Below are positions 46,957 through 59,942 of a stretch of DNA of 64,000 bases, piece by piece. Both the position numbers and the translations under genes were made by a program. The notes under the pieces were generated by a model, which worked only from the letters and a program-made list of their open reading frames with translations, did not search any database and had not been told where the DNA came from. Source of the stretch: Armigeres subalbatus (Eukaryota; Arthropoda; Insecta; Diptera; Culicidae); NCBI RefSeq assembly GCF_024139115.2, contig NC_085139.1:255350067-255414066 (forward strand). The letters run 5' to 3'. Every line of letters starts with the position of its first letter. Position 1 is the first letter of the stretch.

Positions 46957-49900
46957 ACCTGGTGTTAGGTGGGACGTTAAACAGCCCTGACACGACGGCC
47001 CTCCGACGAGACAGGAGGTTTGCGCAGGCCCAATAAGCCGCCTAGAAAACCAATCATTACGAACAATATAAGAGATAATGCGACTCTATATAATCATCAA
47101 AGACCTAGGCGACGAATAAAGGATCACGATTGGAAGCTTGGAACATGGAACTGCAAGTTGCCAGGTTTCGCAGGTTGCGACAGGATGATCTACGATGAAT
47201 TACATCCCCGCAACTTTGACGTCGTGGCGCTGCAGGAGATGGACAGGACAGAAAGTGTAGAAAAGCGGGCATCGAGCGGCTACCTTCTACCAAAGCTGTG
47301 GCACCACCAACGAGCTGGGAACCGGCTTCATAGTGCCGGGTAAGATGCGCCATCGTGTGATTGGGTGGAAGCCAATCAACGCAAGGATATGCAAGGTGAG
47401 GATAAAACGCCGTTTCTTCAACTACAGCATCATCAACGTGCACTGCCCACACGAAGGGAGACCCGACGACGAGAAAGAAGCGTTCTACGCACAGCTGGAG
47501 CAGACATACGATGGATGCCCACTGCGGGACGTCAAATCGTCATAGTTGACACGTACGCACAGGTAGGAAGGGAGGAAATGTATAGACCGGTCATCGGACC
47601 GGATAGTCTGCACACCGTATCGAACGACAACGGCCAACGATGCATAAACTTCGCAGCCTCCCGCGGAATGGTAATCCGACGCACCTTCTTTCCCCGCAAA
47701 AATATCCACAAGGACATGGAGATCACCTATCCATGAAACGGAAAACCAAATCGACCACGTTCTAATCGACGGTAAATTCTTCTCCGACATCACGAACGTC
47801 CGCACTTACCGCAGTGCGAATGAATCCGACCACTACCTCGTTGCAGTATGCCTGCGCTCAAAACTCTCGACGGTGTACAACACGCGTCGAAGTCGGACGC
47901 CGCGGCTTAACATTGGGCGGCTACAAGACGGTAGACTAGCCCAAGACTACGCGCAGCAGCTGGAAGTGGCACTCCTAACGGAAGAGCAGCTAGGCGCAGC
48001 GTCTCTTGAAGATGGCTGGAGAGATATTCGATCTGCCATTGGTAGCACCGCAACCGCTGCACTTGGCACGGTGACCCCGGATCAGAGAAACGACTGGTAT
48101 GACGGCGAATGTGAGCAGTTAGTAGAAGAGAAGAATGCAGCATGGGCGAGATTGCTGCAACACCGCACGAGGGCGAACGAGGCCCGATATAAGCAGGCGC
48201 GGAACAGACAAAACTCGATTTTCCGGAGGAAAAAGCGCCAGCAGGAAGGTCGAGACCGTGAAGAGACGGAGCAACTGTACCGCGCTAATAACACACGAAA
48301 GTTGTATGAGAAGTTAAACTGTTCACGTAAGGGCCACGTGCCACAGCCTGATATGTGTAAGGACATAAACGGGAACCTTCTCACGAACGAGCGTGAGGTG
48401 ATCCAAAGGTGGCGGCAGCACTACGAAGAACACCTGAATGGCGATGTGGCAGACGAAGATGGCGGTATGGTGATGGACCTGGGAGAACGCGCCCAGGACA
48501 TAATCTTACCGGCTCCGGATCTCCAGGAAATCCAGGAGGAGATTGGCCGGCTGAAGAACAACAAAGCCACTGGGGTTGACCAACTACCAGGAGAGCTATT
48601 TAAACACGGTGGTGAGGCACTGGCTAGAGCGCTGCACTTGGTCATTACCAAGATTTGGTAGGAAGAAGCTTTGCCGCAGGAGTGGATTGAAGGTGTCGTG
48701 TGTTACATCTACAAAAAAGGCGTTAAGCTGGATTGTAGCAACTACCGCGCAATCACATTGCTGAACGCCGCCTACAAGGTACTCTCCCAAATTTTATGCC
48801 GTCGACTAGCACCAATTTCAAGGGAGTTCGAGGGGCAGTATCAGGCGGGTTTTATGGGCGAACGCTCCACCACGGACCAGGTGTTCGCCATTCGCCAAGT
48901 ACTGCAGAAATGCCGCGAATGCCCACACATCATCTATTCATCGACTTCAAAGCCGCATATGATACAATCGATCGGGACCAGCTATGGCAGCTAATGCACG
49001 AACACGGTTTTCCGGATAAACTGACACGGTTGATCAAAGCGACGATGGATCGGGTGATGTGCGTAGTTCGAGTTTCAGGGGCATTCTCGAGTCCCTTCGA
49101 AACCCGTAGAGGGTTACGGCAAGGTGATGGTCTTTCGTGTTTGCTATTCAACATCGCTTTGGAAGGGGTAATACGAAGAGCAGGGATTAACACGAGTGGT
49201 ACAATTTTCAATAAGTCCGTCCAGCTATTTGGCTTCGCCGACGACATAGATATTATGGCACGTAACCTTGAGAAGATGGAGGAAGCCTACATCAGACTGA
49301 AGAGGGAAGCTAAGCGGATCGGACTAGTCATCAACACGTCGAAGACGAAGAACATGATAGGAAGAGGTTCAATAGAAGACAATGTGAGCCACCTACTGCG
49401 AGTTTGCATCGGTGGTGACGACATCGAGGTGGTAGAAGAATTTGTGTACTTGGGCTTATTAATGACTGCGGAAAATGATTCCAGCAGAGAAATTCGGAGA
49501 CGCATAGTGGCAGAAAATCGTACGTACTTTGGATTAGATCGAATAGAGTTCGCCGCCGTACCAAACTGACAATCTACAAAACGCTCATTAGACCGGTAGT
49601 CCTCCTGGACGATGCTCGTGGAGGACCAACGCGCACTTGGAGTTTTCGAAAGGAAAGTGCTGCGTACCATCTATGGTGGGGTGCAGATGGCGGACGGTAC
49701 GTGGAGGAGGCGAATGAACCACGAGTTGCATCAGCTGTTGGGAGAACCATCCATCGTTCACACCGCGAAAATCGGAAGACTGCGGTGGGCCGGGCACGTA
49801 GCCAGAATGTCGGACAGTAATCCGGTGAAAATGGTTCTCGACAACGATCCGACGGGAACAAGAAGGCGAGGTGCACAGCGGGCAAGGTGGATCGATCAGG

Positions 49901-50036
49901 TGGAGGACGACTTGCGGACCCTCCGCAGACTGCGTGGTTGGCGAAGTGCAGCCATGGACCGAGCTGAATGGAGAAGTCTTTTATGTGCAGCACAGGCCAC
50001 TCCGGCCTTAGTCTGATGATAAATAAATAAATAAAC
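46957..50036 (+). mobile_element. RTE-clade retrotransposon, broken, 3.1 kb (family A)
   Basis: Carries the order of an RTE element: endonuclease (GTWNCKLPG at about 47140, VVALQEMD), a linker from 47873 (ending with KNNKATGVDQLPGELFKHG), reverse transcriptase (FIDFKAAYDTID about 48940, RRGLRQGDGLSCLLFNIALE, FADDIDIM about 49240) and a C-terminal domain ending at about 50015. An AAATAAATAAATAAAC tail ends it at about 50036. Frameshifts near 47340, 47540, 48900 and 49560 and a TAG at 48659 inactivate it. It is 5'-truncated relative to the copy at 1-576. Confidence 0.9.
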
Positions 50037-50979
50037 GTTAGAAAGAGGCCTACATGCTGCTTTCAGCACATAAGCTTAAAAAGTATGCTTTCAGCATTCT
50101 TTCAACCATTATTCAAACATCTGTCAGCATGTTCTGTGGGCTAACTTTTATGCATCATCAATCGCTGAAATTGTTTTTAGGCAACATTTTCTCGATCTGT
50201 ATAGATGCTACTCTGCTGCTAATCGTTTAACAGTAGCCGTCAACAGCAATATGACTTCTAGACGGCTTGTTTTCTTACTCTATCGGCTAGCATTAATGAC
50301 ATCGCTTTGTCAGTTGCTATAAGAGCAGGTGCATACCTTTGTAGCTGCATTACAGAAATCAATAGCTCCGGCAACAAAAATCAACTGTAAACATTGCGGT
50401 TCTGACGTTCCATACTGATAAGCTATTAAAAGAAGCAGTAATAGGTTTACTTAAACGTTGTGTAATCTTCAAAGGTACAGAAGTTGCCTAAAAGCTTCGT
50501 TAGTTCATTTATAGCGCTATTACGCTATATTGTTAGTGCTATAACAACAGCGAAAACATTTTCATTGTGAATGCTACTAACCGTAATATAGGAAGTTGCT
50601 AACAAGCAACTTAATTACATACATGAGCTCTTAACCGATAAGCTTTGTTGCTAATTCAGACAGAGCTGTTTTATGACTATATGAAAGCTGCATAAACGAT
50701 AAAAGATGAAATATATTCGGCACAAACTGACTAGCTGATAGATATTTGTGTAATAGTCGAGTTGAAGTTTAAGGGATTATTTGCGAAGGTTTTTCTTTTA
50801 TTCAACATTGGCTGCTTGTATTCAAATATTATACAGCCTTAGGTTAGAAGTTGAAGCTTTTAGCACCAAAATTGTTAGTTGGGTATACGCGTAACCAAGG
50901 AACTAAGGTCTACAAGCATAACGAAAGAGCTTTTATCTCTTTTTAAAAATGGTTCATGCCCAATTTGAAATATTTAATT
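50037..50979. other. Non-coding, GCTAATAAGC-type repetitive DNA
   Basis: Rich in AAGCTT, AGCATT and GCTATAA words, suggesting an old dispersed repeat, but no paired copy is visible. No gene. Confidence 0.35.
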
Positions 50980-52030
50980 AAATTCCGTTCCAGGTCATCC
51001 AAGAATTCCCTGGAGTATAGCTCTTGAGGTCTACCCGCGTAACCGAAGGGCTGTTATCTATTTTTTTTAAATGGTTCATGCCCTATATGATCCATTTAAC
51101 CAAACTCAATATGCCTTAAGCAGCCGTTCCTTTCCAGGTCATCCAAGAATTCCCTAGACCCCTCAGCCGCGTTTTCATCCCAAATATGTCCTCCGAGTAT
51201 TTGTCTTTCATATGCGTCATGTGGTCCAGACATATGAATGTTGCAAGATCTCCACATTGTCTTGGAGTTTGAATCAAATGGTCTAATGAAATACATCCTG
51301 GACATCCTGGAAGCCTTGGTTGATTCGGTAGACCATTTGATTCAAACTCCAGGACAATTTGGAGACCTTAAAACATCTCATATACCTGGACTTGAGACGC
51401 AAGTGAAAGACAAATACTCGGAGGGCATGATTTTGATGATACCGTGGCTGAGGACATCATGGAAGCCTTGGTTGATTCATTAGACCATTTGATTCAAACT
51501 CCAGGACAATTTGGAGATCTTACAACACCTCATATGTCTTGTTTTGAGACGCAAGTGAAAGACAAATACTCAGAGAACATAATTGATCATAAAGGCTTTG
51601 GTTGATTCGGTAGACCATTTGATTCAAACTCCAGGACAATTTGGAGATCTTGCAATATCTCATATGCCTTCATTCGAGACATAAGTGAAAGACCAATACT
51701 CAGAAAACAAAATTGGGTTGACAGCGTGACTGGGGACATCGTGGAAGCCTTGGTTGATTCGGTAGACCATTTGATTCAAACTCCAGGACAATTTGGAGAT
51801 CATAAAACATCTCATATACCTGGACTTGAGACGCAAGTGGAAGACAAATACTCGGAGGGCATGATTGGGATGATACCGCGGCTGATGACATCATGGAAGT
51901 CTTGGTTGATTCATTCGACCATTCGATTTAAACTCCACGACAATTTGGAGATCTTGCAACATCTCATATGCCTGTATTTGAGACGTAAGTGAAATACTGG
52001 TACTCAGAAGACAAATGTATCCTACAATCA
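50980..52030. repeat. Tandem array, period about 152 bp
   Basis: Unit starts (GGAAGCCTTGGTTGATTC) fall at 51309, 51461, about 51590, 51743 and 51895, giving spacings of 152, 129, 153 and 152. Each unit has AACTCCAGGACAATTTGGAG. 50980-51240 holds related units in reverse orientation. Confidence 0.9.
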
Positions 52031-52079
52031 ATAAATTAGGTGAAATACTAGAAATTTTTATACGTCCCCCTAAAAAGTG

Positions 52080-52750
52080 ACGTAAAAAGAGGTCTTACGA
52101 GAGATGTGATGCACATTGTAGGATACATATCGAAACTTACAGCGACAAAAGAAGCCTTCAAAGCAGCTGTAGCCCTGAAAAGTTTGGATGATGCAGAATA
52201 TATAAAACTATCTTACTATGTATATTGACCATCCAGAAGCAGTACTGCACATGGTTAAATACATTTGAAAACTTTAAGTTCCGAAAGAGCTACTTCGCTG
52301 CTGTAGATTTCAAGTCTTCAAGTGTTCAAGTCAAGGATAGTGTGGATGACCTAAAATATCTCAAAAATATCTTACGATATTCGTTGGCCTCCCGGAAGGT
52401 GTAATGAATATAATTGAATTCATATTGTAGCTTTTAGTATTGAAAAGAGCTTATAAACAGCTGTAGATCTCAGGTCCCGAACTCAAGGACAGTTTGGATT
52501 CCCCAGAAAATATCAAAACAATCCTACGATATCCTTTGATCTCCCGGGAGGTGTAACGGATATAATCGAATGCATAATGAAACTTTTTGTACTGAAAATC
52601 GATTTTCTTGCAGCTGTAGATCGCAAGTTCTGAACTCCAGGACAGTTTGGATGACGCAGAATATCTTAAAACGATCTTACGATATCTACCATGAGATGTA
52701 ATGAATATATTTAAATGCATATCGAAACTTTGAGTACCGAAAAAAGCTTC
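52080..52750. repeat. Second tandem array, degenerate
   Basis: Four or five units of 130-180 bp contain GCAGCTGTAGATCTCAG and AACTCAAGGACAGTTTGGAT or variants. The core is shared with the neighbouring arrays. Confidence 0.8.
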
Positions 52751-53003
52751 TAAGGGAAGATCCATTAATAACGTAACGCAAAAATTGTCAATTTCAACCC
52801 CTCCCCCTTATGTCACAATTTTTATATGAATCATTCAAATTTTTTGTATGGATTGTCACACTTCGAGCAATGGAGGGGGTTGCCCTCTAAGTGTGACGGT
52901 CCATACAAAATTTTCAGATGTTTCATACAAAAAGTGTGACATAGGGGGGAGGGGTTGAAAATTGCCAATTTTTGCGTTACGTTATTAATGGATCTTTCCT
53001 AAG
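52751..53003. mobile_element. MITE, 253 bp, with long TIRs
   Basis: Arms of about 65 bp begin CTAAGGGAAGATCCATTAAT and, at the right, the complement of CTTAGGAAAGATCCATTAAT. A run of C/G near the inner arm ends (CCCCTCCCCC) is typical of this type. Confidence 0.88.
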
Positions 53004-53211
53004 AGGTAAAATACCAAAATTTATAATAAGCAATATAAGTAAAATACTTTGGGCATAACTAATGAGCTTTGGTATTTCATACTATCCGGTGGCAGAAGTG
53101 AAACAGACGTACATAAATTCGTATAATACATATTCAGCTTCAGACTTTTGACTTTGTAAATGATTTGGAAATATAGTTATTTTACGGCAAATCCTAATGA
53201 AGATAATTGTC

Positions 53212-53654
53212 TGACGAGCTCGGTGGTCTAGTGGCTACCGCTTCTGCCTTATAAGCAGGAGGTCGTGGGTTCAATTCCAGGTTCGTCTCTTTCCTACTTT
53301 GTATTTCTATCTTAGTTCTTTCTGTGTTTCACGTTCTACCAAAACGATTCCTACTGTTATAACCTTCCACATAATCCCAAAACTTCCCGTGGCACCTATT
53401 AGAGGTCGTAGAGTTCTCTGCATCTTTCTTAAGTAGGTCTCCAACTTATCATCCTTCCCCTTTCTCAGCATTCGCAAGGACGTGGCCAGGACAGATCTCG
53501 ACTATTGGAGAGTGCATTGATTCCATCTAAAAGATAATAATTAGTCCCAAATCAATATATATGGTAACGTATGAAAGTGATGCTACTCTCAGACAATAGT
53601 CTTGGCTTGTACCACCTACGAATTTGTGCTAATTGCTCAATGCTAATGCTAATG
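53212..53654 (+). mobile_element. tRNA-Met-headed SINE, 443 bp
   Basis: The head folds like a tRNA: a 7 bp acceptor stem (GACGAGC with GTTCGTC), anticodon stem TCTGC/GCAGG around CTTATAA, and box B GGGTTCAATTCC. The T-stem has mismatches, so it is not a functional tRNA. The loop of the sister copy, CTCATAA, is that of elongator tRNA-Met. A body of about 330 bp ends in (GCTAAT)n. A perfect 18 bp duplication flanks it (53194-53211, 53655-53672). Confidence 0.85.
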
Positions 53655-53910
53655 CTAATGAAGATAATTGTCATATACAGCCTCCAGACATACCCGGTCA
53701 TGTTTGTCCTACATTTTTTTTTATCGAAAGATGTGTATTTATTTTAGATGATAATATTGACATTTGGTACACTACATTTAATTAGATGATGTGCAAAAAA
53801 TCTTAGCATTGCTAAAATATGCTGTTCGAAACACTATGGGATTTTTTTTATGATAAAATTGTTCAATAATAAAACTAATAAAATGTTCACCATCACCGGC
53901 AAACATTCTT

Positions 53911-55737
53911 TCAGATGAATATCCTTTTTAATAAAAAGTGATACAATAACATCAGCACTGCGATCACTAGAAACACTCTAATCCAGTACAGTTGTCGTAT
54001 CTTCCGGCGAGCCTTCTCCATACTGTCGAGATCATCCTTCAGTACGAACTTGCGAATTCCGAGCATGTACTTCTCTAGGTACGAGTCCCAGTTCATGTTG
54101 GTCATGTCGAAATCAAAGTCGAGGCCATCCTTCGCGCGTTGAACTTTGCGCATCAACTGTCTTAAATTGTCCGCTTTGAAGTCCCATTGGTGCATCGCGA
54201 AGAACTCTCCGGTGTCCGCCGCTTTCTGGAAACGTTTCGCAATCTTCGCCATGATGGGCTTCGATCCCTGCAGTCGCATTATTATATCGAAGAGGTAGGC
54301 GGGCAGGAAGTGCAGGAACAGTTCGACGATTTTGTGGATTATTCGATTGGTGCGATACTGGAAGCCCGGATACAGCATCACGTACTTAGTGGGGTTCTTG
54401 ATAGCCCACTTCTGGGTGATTTCGCCGTATTTGTACCACTTGATCGGGTTGATCGGACCGGAAGTGCAGTTGTACACTCGGATTGGATTAGACCTGAAAT
54501 TTTTAAATAATTGGTCAATAAGTTGGAATATATTTTCGCCAATATCTCACGTGGTTATAGAATTTTCCCAAGCAGCTGCGATAAGAGTGTTGCAAACAAT
54601 GTCTACTGGAATAACGTCCATGACGCAATCCTGGTCGCACATGATGCTACTGATCGTTCCTCGTCCGATCTCCATCATAATACCTTGAAATTAGAATTTC
54701 ACATCAGAGATAAGCATAGTCAGTAAGACGAAAAAGCCTACCAGTGATCCCGTAGACATTATCCACCCATCCCGGAAACGGCTCCTTCAGCGATCCGGTT
54801 ACAATCGACGGCCGCACAATACAGATTGGCAACCGGTTACTATACTCGGACACCAGCTGTTCGGCAATCGACTTGGTCAGGGTGTACGTATTCGGGTGGG
54901 AGCCTTGCAGCTTCTCGGACAGTGCGTTGATCACATCCCCCGGAAGGATGTTGACGCACTGTATGAACGAGTCGGCATTCATCGTCGGTGGGTAAACCAC
55001 TTCGTCGACATCGCGCCTGCATGGGTTGCTGTAGGCGGTCGAGACGTGGACTACGCTCTGCAAAAGCAAATTTATTTTTATTCCATTTTATTTTTATTGT
55101 TCATTTTATAATTCACCTGTAATTGAAACATTTTCACGCAAAGATCCAGCATTCGCTGAGTCCCAATAGCGTTCAGCACAGCTGCTTCCTTGAGTCCTTC
55201 ATTGAACCTAACGGTCGCAGCTACGTGAAACACAATGTTCACGTTCTCAATCAGCAGCTGCATATCTTTTTCGGACAATCCCAGCTGGGGCATCGTGATG
55301 TCGCCACCGATGCAGATCATCTTCTCCAAGACAAAGGGCGTCTTCATTCGTAGCCTATCGAATGCCGGATGCTTGATGAACTCCCGGTAGCGTTGTTCGC
55401 TTGTCAACCCTCGCTTTGGTCTGAGCAAGACATAGATGTGCTTGATCCCATCGCAACTGCGTAGCAACTTTTCGATCAGCACCTTTCCAAGGAATCCCGT
55501 TCCTCCGGTCACAAAGATATTCTTTCCATCGTAAAATGGACGAATCTCGTACGTCTCGCCGGAAAGATCCTCCAGAGCGGCATTCTCTTCAACGTTGTTG
55601 TTCAGATCGGTTTTGACCATGGCTTTGCTCTTGAGAACGATACCGCCAGCGGTTTCATCATTTCCAACTGATGATGATTTCAACGAATGAAAACGATTTG
55701 CAATGCTCTCCACCTGAGCTAATATCGGAAGATCCAT
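53911..55737 (-). CDS. Fatty acyl-CoA reductase (alcohol-forming), 550 residues
   Basis: Four exons, 55737-55117, 55057-54742, 54683-54551 and 54493-53911, join without a frame break across introns of 59, 58 and 57 bp (phases 0, 1 and 2; all GT-AG). The product reduces fatty acyl-CoA to fatty alcohol with NADPH, supplying wax, hydrocarbon or ether-lipid precursors. Visible are the Rossmann loop TGGTGFLG at 77-84, HVAATVRF near 171, HVSTAYSN just after the first intron, the catalytic YxxxK as Tyr265 and Lys269, VRPSIV, and the ITG-IMM join across intron 2. A C-terminal FAR_C (male-sterility) domain follows, then a hydrophobic anchor near 526-550 with basic residues, expected to hold it on ER or peroxisome membrane. 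An N-terminal extension of about 65 residues is polar. Length is normal to slightly long. No key residue is missing. AATAAA on the minus strand lies at 53743-53738. Confidence 0.95.
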
Positions 55738-56449
55738 CTTCCGATGGGATCAGCAATCAGATGCGATTAGTTTGATCGTGGTTTGGGGACAGAATTGCGT
55801 AGCGCTACGGCAGAGTAGTTATTAGCCTGTGCGTGGTTTAGATGTTACGGTTCGTTAACATTTGGCTCGTTGTGATTATGGCTTGAAGTATATAGAATTA
55901 CTGTACAAACATTAATGGAATATCACTTCATACATTTGCATTTTTCATATTGTTTGTTTAAATAATAATTATCTAGTGTTAAAATTGAAACTATCTCGCA
56001 TTTTGCATCTGTGACATGCGATAGTTTATAGGCTTCAGTTCAAATCATCAGGTCATTGATCAATTTGACGGTCTTGCACAGCTCAATGGTAAGACGTGAT
56101 ATAGTCAAAGCAGTTTATGCTGATGAAACATGGGTTCGAAGTTCGAGCTCTAGCCCGAACGCAAAAGTTTTCAATAGTTCCAACAACCTAAAACGTCAAT
56201 ATCATTGAATTAACCGTCGGGGACTCGCGCCGTTGTAAAAAGTACAACAGGATCGAAAAAAGCACGCTTCTCGTTCACAACACAGGTGGGACTGCGTGAG
56301 CGGTCCAGGATGAAGCAAGTTCCGGAAGGTTAGTATGTATATACCAATAAGCAAAATGTGTAAACGAGTGTAAAACGCAGATTTTAAAAAATCAGCCGAA
56401 ATTCCTTCAGGTTTTTGTAATACTTTATTAACATGATAACACATATTGA
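55738..56449. other. 5' flank of the reductase; tRNA-like remnant
   Basis: The promoter of the reductase should lie at 55738-56000. 56073-56160 has a box A-like AGCTCAATGGTAAGACG and a box B-like GGGTTCGAAG in the right order, a possible tRNA-derived SINE head, but it is weak. Confidence 0.35.
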
Positions 56450-56835
56450 TAAGCTTCCTTTAGGAATTCAGACAAGTCTCTTTCAGGAATTCAGACGAAA
56501 TCCTTTCAGGACGAATTCCTTTCGAAAAAAAATCCTCCAGGTAATCTGAAGAGTTTATTTTAGGAAGCCAGACGAAGTCCATTCAGCAATTCAAACGGAT
56601 TTTCTTGTCGAATTCAGACAAATTTGCTTCAGGAATTCAGACAAGTTTCTTTTATGAATTCAGACGATTCCCTTTTAGGAACTCTGACGAAGTACTCCCT
56701 GGAATTCAGAACAATTCCTTTTAGGTAGTCAAATAAAATCCATTCATAAATTCGAATGAAGTAAATTCAGGAACTGAGATTAATATCTTTTAGGAATTCA
56801 GAAGAGCTCTCTTCAGGAATTCAGAGAAATTTCTT
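56450..56835. repeat. Minisatellite of TCAGGAATTCAGAC units
   Basis: Roughly 30 bp units, each with GGAATTCAGA and a variable spacer, degenerate, about 12 copies. Confidence 0.8.
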
Positions 56836-57120
56836 TAACAGATTCAATACGGATTTTTTTTCGTCGTATTTCAACATAAATTTTGGACATACTGCTTAAA
56901 AAACGGATGCAAACCATAAAAAAGTAGAAATAAGAGTGGAAATATTTTTTTTTGAGAACTTTGAGGGCTTCCAAACCTTTTTTGAGTTCAGATCCTGATG
57001 ATCTACATAAGTAACAAAGCGTTTTACGGGGCCTCAATCCTAATATGAAGTTGGAAATGGTACTTGAGACATAATTGAACTATTTTTTATCAAATCGCAG
57101 TGTTACCAGAACATCAACGG
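56836..57120. other. Transition into the next array
   Basis: Partial, diverged units of the following array (AGTTCAGATCCTGATGATCT near 56985). No gene. Confidence 0.4.
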
Positions 57121-58050
57121 TACTCCAAACTATTCTTGAGCTCAGATCTTGGAGGTCTACAAGATCAACAGAGTAATTCATAGGTTCTCGAGCTTGTGTG
57201 TTAGTTGGAGAAACCTCACGGGACATCATTACACCAGTATATACAAAATACATCATTCCCAGAATATTTACGGTACTCCAAACAATTCTTGAGTTCAGAT
57301 CTTGAAGATCTTCAAGACCAACAGAATGCTTGATAGGTTACTGAGCTTATGTGTTAGTTGTGGAAATCCCATGGGACATCATTCCATCAGTATTTTAAAA
57401 AAAATCAACATTCACAGAATAGCTATGGTACTCCAAACCATTCTTAAGTTCAGATATTGGAGATCTTCAAGACCAACAGAGTGATTCATAGGTTTCCGAG
57501 CTTAAGTGTTAGTTGGTGAAGCCTCATGGGACACTATAACAACAGTATATAAAATATCAACATTCTCAGAACATCTAAGGTACTCCAAACCATTTTTGAG
57601 TTCAGATCTTGGAGGTGTACAAGATCAACAGAGTAATTCAAAAGGTTCCCGAGCTTGTGTGTTAGTTGGAGAAGCCCCATGGGACATCATTACATCAGTA
57701 TATAACAAATTCAACATTCTAAGAATAGCTACTCCAAACCATTCTTGAGTTCAGATATTGGAGGACTACAACACCAACAGAGTAAGTCATAGGGTCCTGA
57801 GCTTGTGTGATAGTTGGAGCAAACACATGAGACATCATTACACCAGTATATACAAATTACAACATTTTCAGAGTTCCTGCGGTACTCCAAATCATTCTTG
57901 AGTTCAGATATTGGAGGTCTACAGGACCAACAGAGTGATTCATAGGTTTCCAAGCTTGTGTGTTAGTTGGCGAAGCTCCATGGCATATTATTACACTAGT
58001 ATATACTAAACACAATTTTCCCAGAATTTCCCAAACCAGCTATTCCAAAC
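57121..58050. repeat. Tandem array, period about 152 bp, six units
   Basis: TACTCCAAAC-type starts at 57121, 57274, 57429, 57581, 57730 and 57883 give spacings of 153, 155, 152, 149 and 153. Each has TTCTTGAGTTCAGATCTTGG, AGACCAACAGAGT-like and TGGGACATCATTAC-like parts. Confidence 0.93.
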
Positions 58051-58480
58051 CAGGAGCTATTCCAACTCATAAAAATAGTTGTGACATCGAAGATCTTCAT
58101 GTTGATCGATTTGAATATTAAGATCTATACTCAAGGAGAGTTTGGAGAGTCGTATATGACGAGTGAAGTCTATAATGTGTCTGTAATGGTGTTACGAGGT
58201 ACTGTGGAGCTATACTAACTCATAAAAATAGTGAGGACATCGTAGATATTCTTGTTGATCGATATGAATATTAAGATCTGAATCCAAGGATGGTTTGGAG
58301 AAGCGTAGATATTGTAAAAGATCTGTTATACCACTGGGCAGGCGCAGGATTTTATCATTAAGCGTTTTAATTTCAATTATTCAACAAGAAAATGGTAAAG
58401 TATGGTGTTGATTCCTAAGAACATCAAAATTACAACTCAAGGATAGTTTGGATGCTCTAGATCATCGTATGGACCGTAAC
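58051..58480. repeat. Degenerate array related to its neighbour
   Basis: AAGATCT-x-TACTCAAGGAGAGTTTGGAG and similar at 58121, 58270 and 58430. Same core in opposite orientation to 57121-58050. Confidence 0.7.
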
Positions 58481-58639
58481 CTGACCTGTGCAATATTTTT
58501 CCTGGATGGAGCAGTTAATTTTGAACATTTTTGCTGAAGAAAGCAAGGCTCTATCTCTTAAAATTTTGATTTTTGACAGCTGATTGTCTTGGGTCATATA
58601 TGACCCATCCGTATTGAATCGGTTAAGGTGAATCGCGTT

Positions 58640-59935
58640 GGAATAGACCTGTTCGCCGGCCATATCATCGGCGGCGGTGGCGGCGTGGTGGCCACTTTTG
58701 CCAGGTTGATAAAATAAGGCAACCTGCTTTCATCACTTGAACCGGCGTGGAAGAAAAAATCAATTTTACCGTGGATTTTTAGATTAACGCGGTTTTGATT
58801 CCGTGAACCGTGGTTCCTTTAGTAAAACATACAATATTCCTGCAGGAATTTATTCGGAAGTTTATTAAAGAATGAACTATTTTTCGATGGAATTCCTAAA
58901 TGAATTTTCTAAAGGACTTCCCGAGAGAATTCCTGAAGTAGTGTTGGAAAGTGTGCTCCCGCATCTTCATCGATTGTACACCCCAGAGCCAACGTCCTCT
59001 TCCAGGTTCTCTGCAAGTTCTTTTGCTGGTCTTTCTTCCTCCATGCGCACTACTTGTCCAACCCACTGTAATCTTCTTTATTTTACCAACCTGCCTATGT
59101 CTGCATTTTAGTACACTTGGCTTAACTCGTGATTCATTCATTTTTCTGCACCATTTACCATTTTCCACCACGCTGCCAAGTATTGAGTATTTTCAACTTA
59201 ACACTTCGAGAATTTGATAATCTGCATATTTGAACGTCCATGATGCATGGCCGTACAGGACTACTGGACGAATCAACGATGTGTTGAGAATTCCTCCGGA
59301 AATTCCTTCAAAAATTCCTTTATGGATTCCTATGGAAATTCCTTTAGGAATTCTTTTGGGAAGTCTTTTTGAAATACCTTCAAAATCTTTTAAAGTAGTT
59401 CAAACTAGAATTATTTTAAAAAAATCTCTAAATACAAAACCTTCAAGGAATTTCTTCAAAACTACTCCAAAAATTCATTTAAGAGCCACTAAAAAAATTT
59501 CTTGAATAATCTAAAAAAATCCACCAAGAATTCCTTTGTATATTTCACCAGGGATTTCTTTAAAAGTTTTTTCGAAAAGCCTCCGGGATTCCTTATTAGA
59601 TTTCTTCCAAGATATCCACTGGAAATTAATTAGAGAATGAAATAGTTTTCGGTGGAGTTGCTGATTGAATTTTCGAAAAAATAAAACAAACAAATTAAAC
59701 AACTAACACTGATAAAAAATCCGAAGGTATTACTGAAAGAGTTTCGTAAAGAACCTATGAAGGCATTTTCGATGGAATTCCTGTAGGAAGTTCTGGAAGT
59801 ATTCCCGGAGAATGTTTTAAAGAAATTGCTGGAAGAAGTTCTGAAGAAATTCCTTAGGAAAATTTGGAAGAAATCCCTTATGCAATCTCTGGCAGAATTT
59901 ATTTAAGGAATTCGTAGAATAATTGCCGAAACTTT
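58640..59935. mobile_element. Diverged third copy of the GC-rich-ended element
   Basis: 58661-58700 has TCATCGGCGGCGGTGGCGGC and 58760-58830 resembles the subterminal zone at 12280-12360. 58840-59930 is a degenerate field of GGAATTCCT dyads like 17040-18060. The terminal GAGGTGTGCGCC is not preserved. Confidence 0.4.
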
Positions 59936-59942
59936 GATAGCA

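Noticed and set aside
53212..53290. Functional tRNA gene with anticodon TAT
   Set aside because: T-stem mismatches, a target duplication and a SINE body with a hexamer tail show it to be a SINE head.
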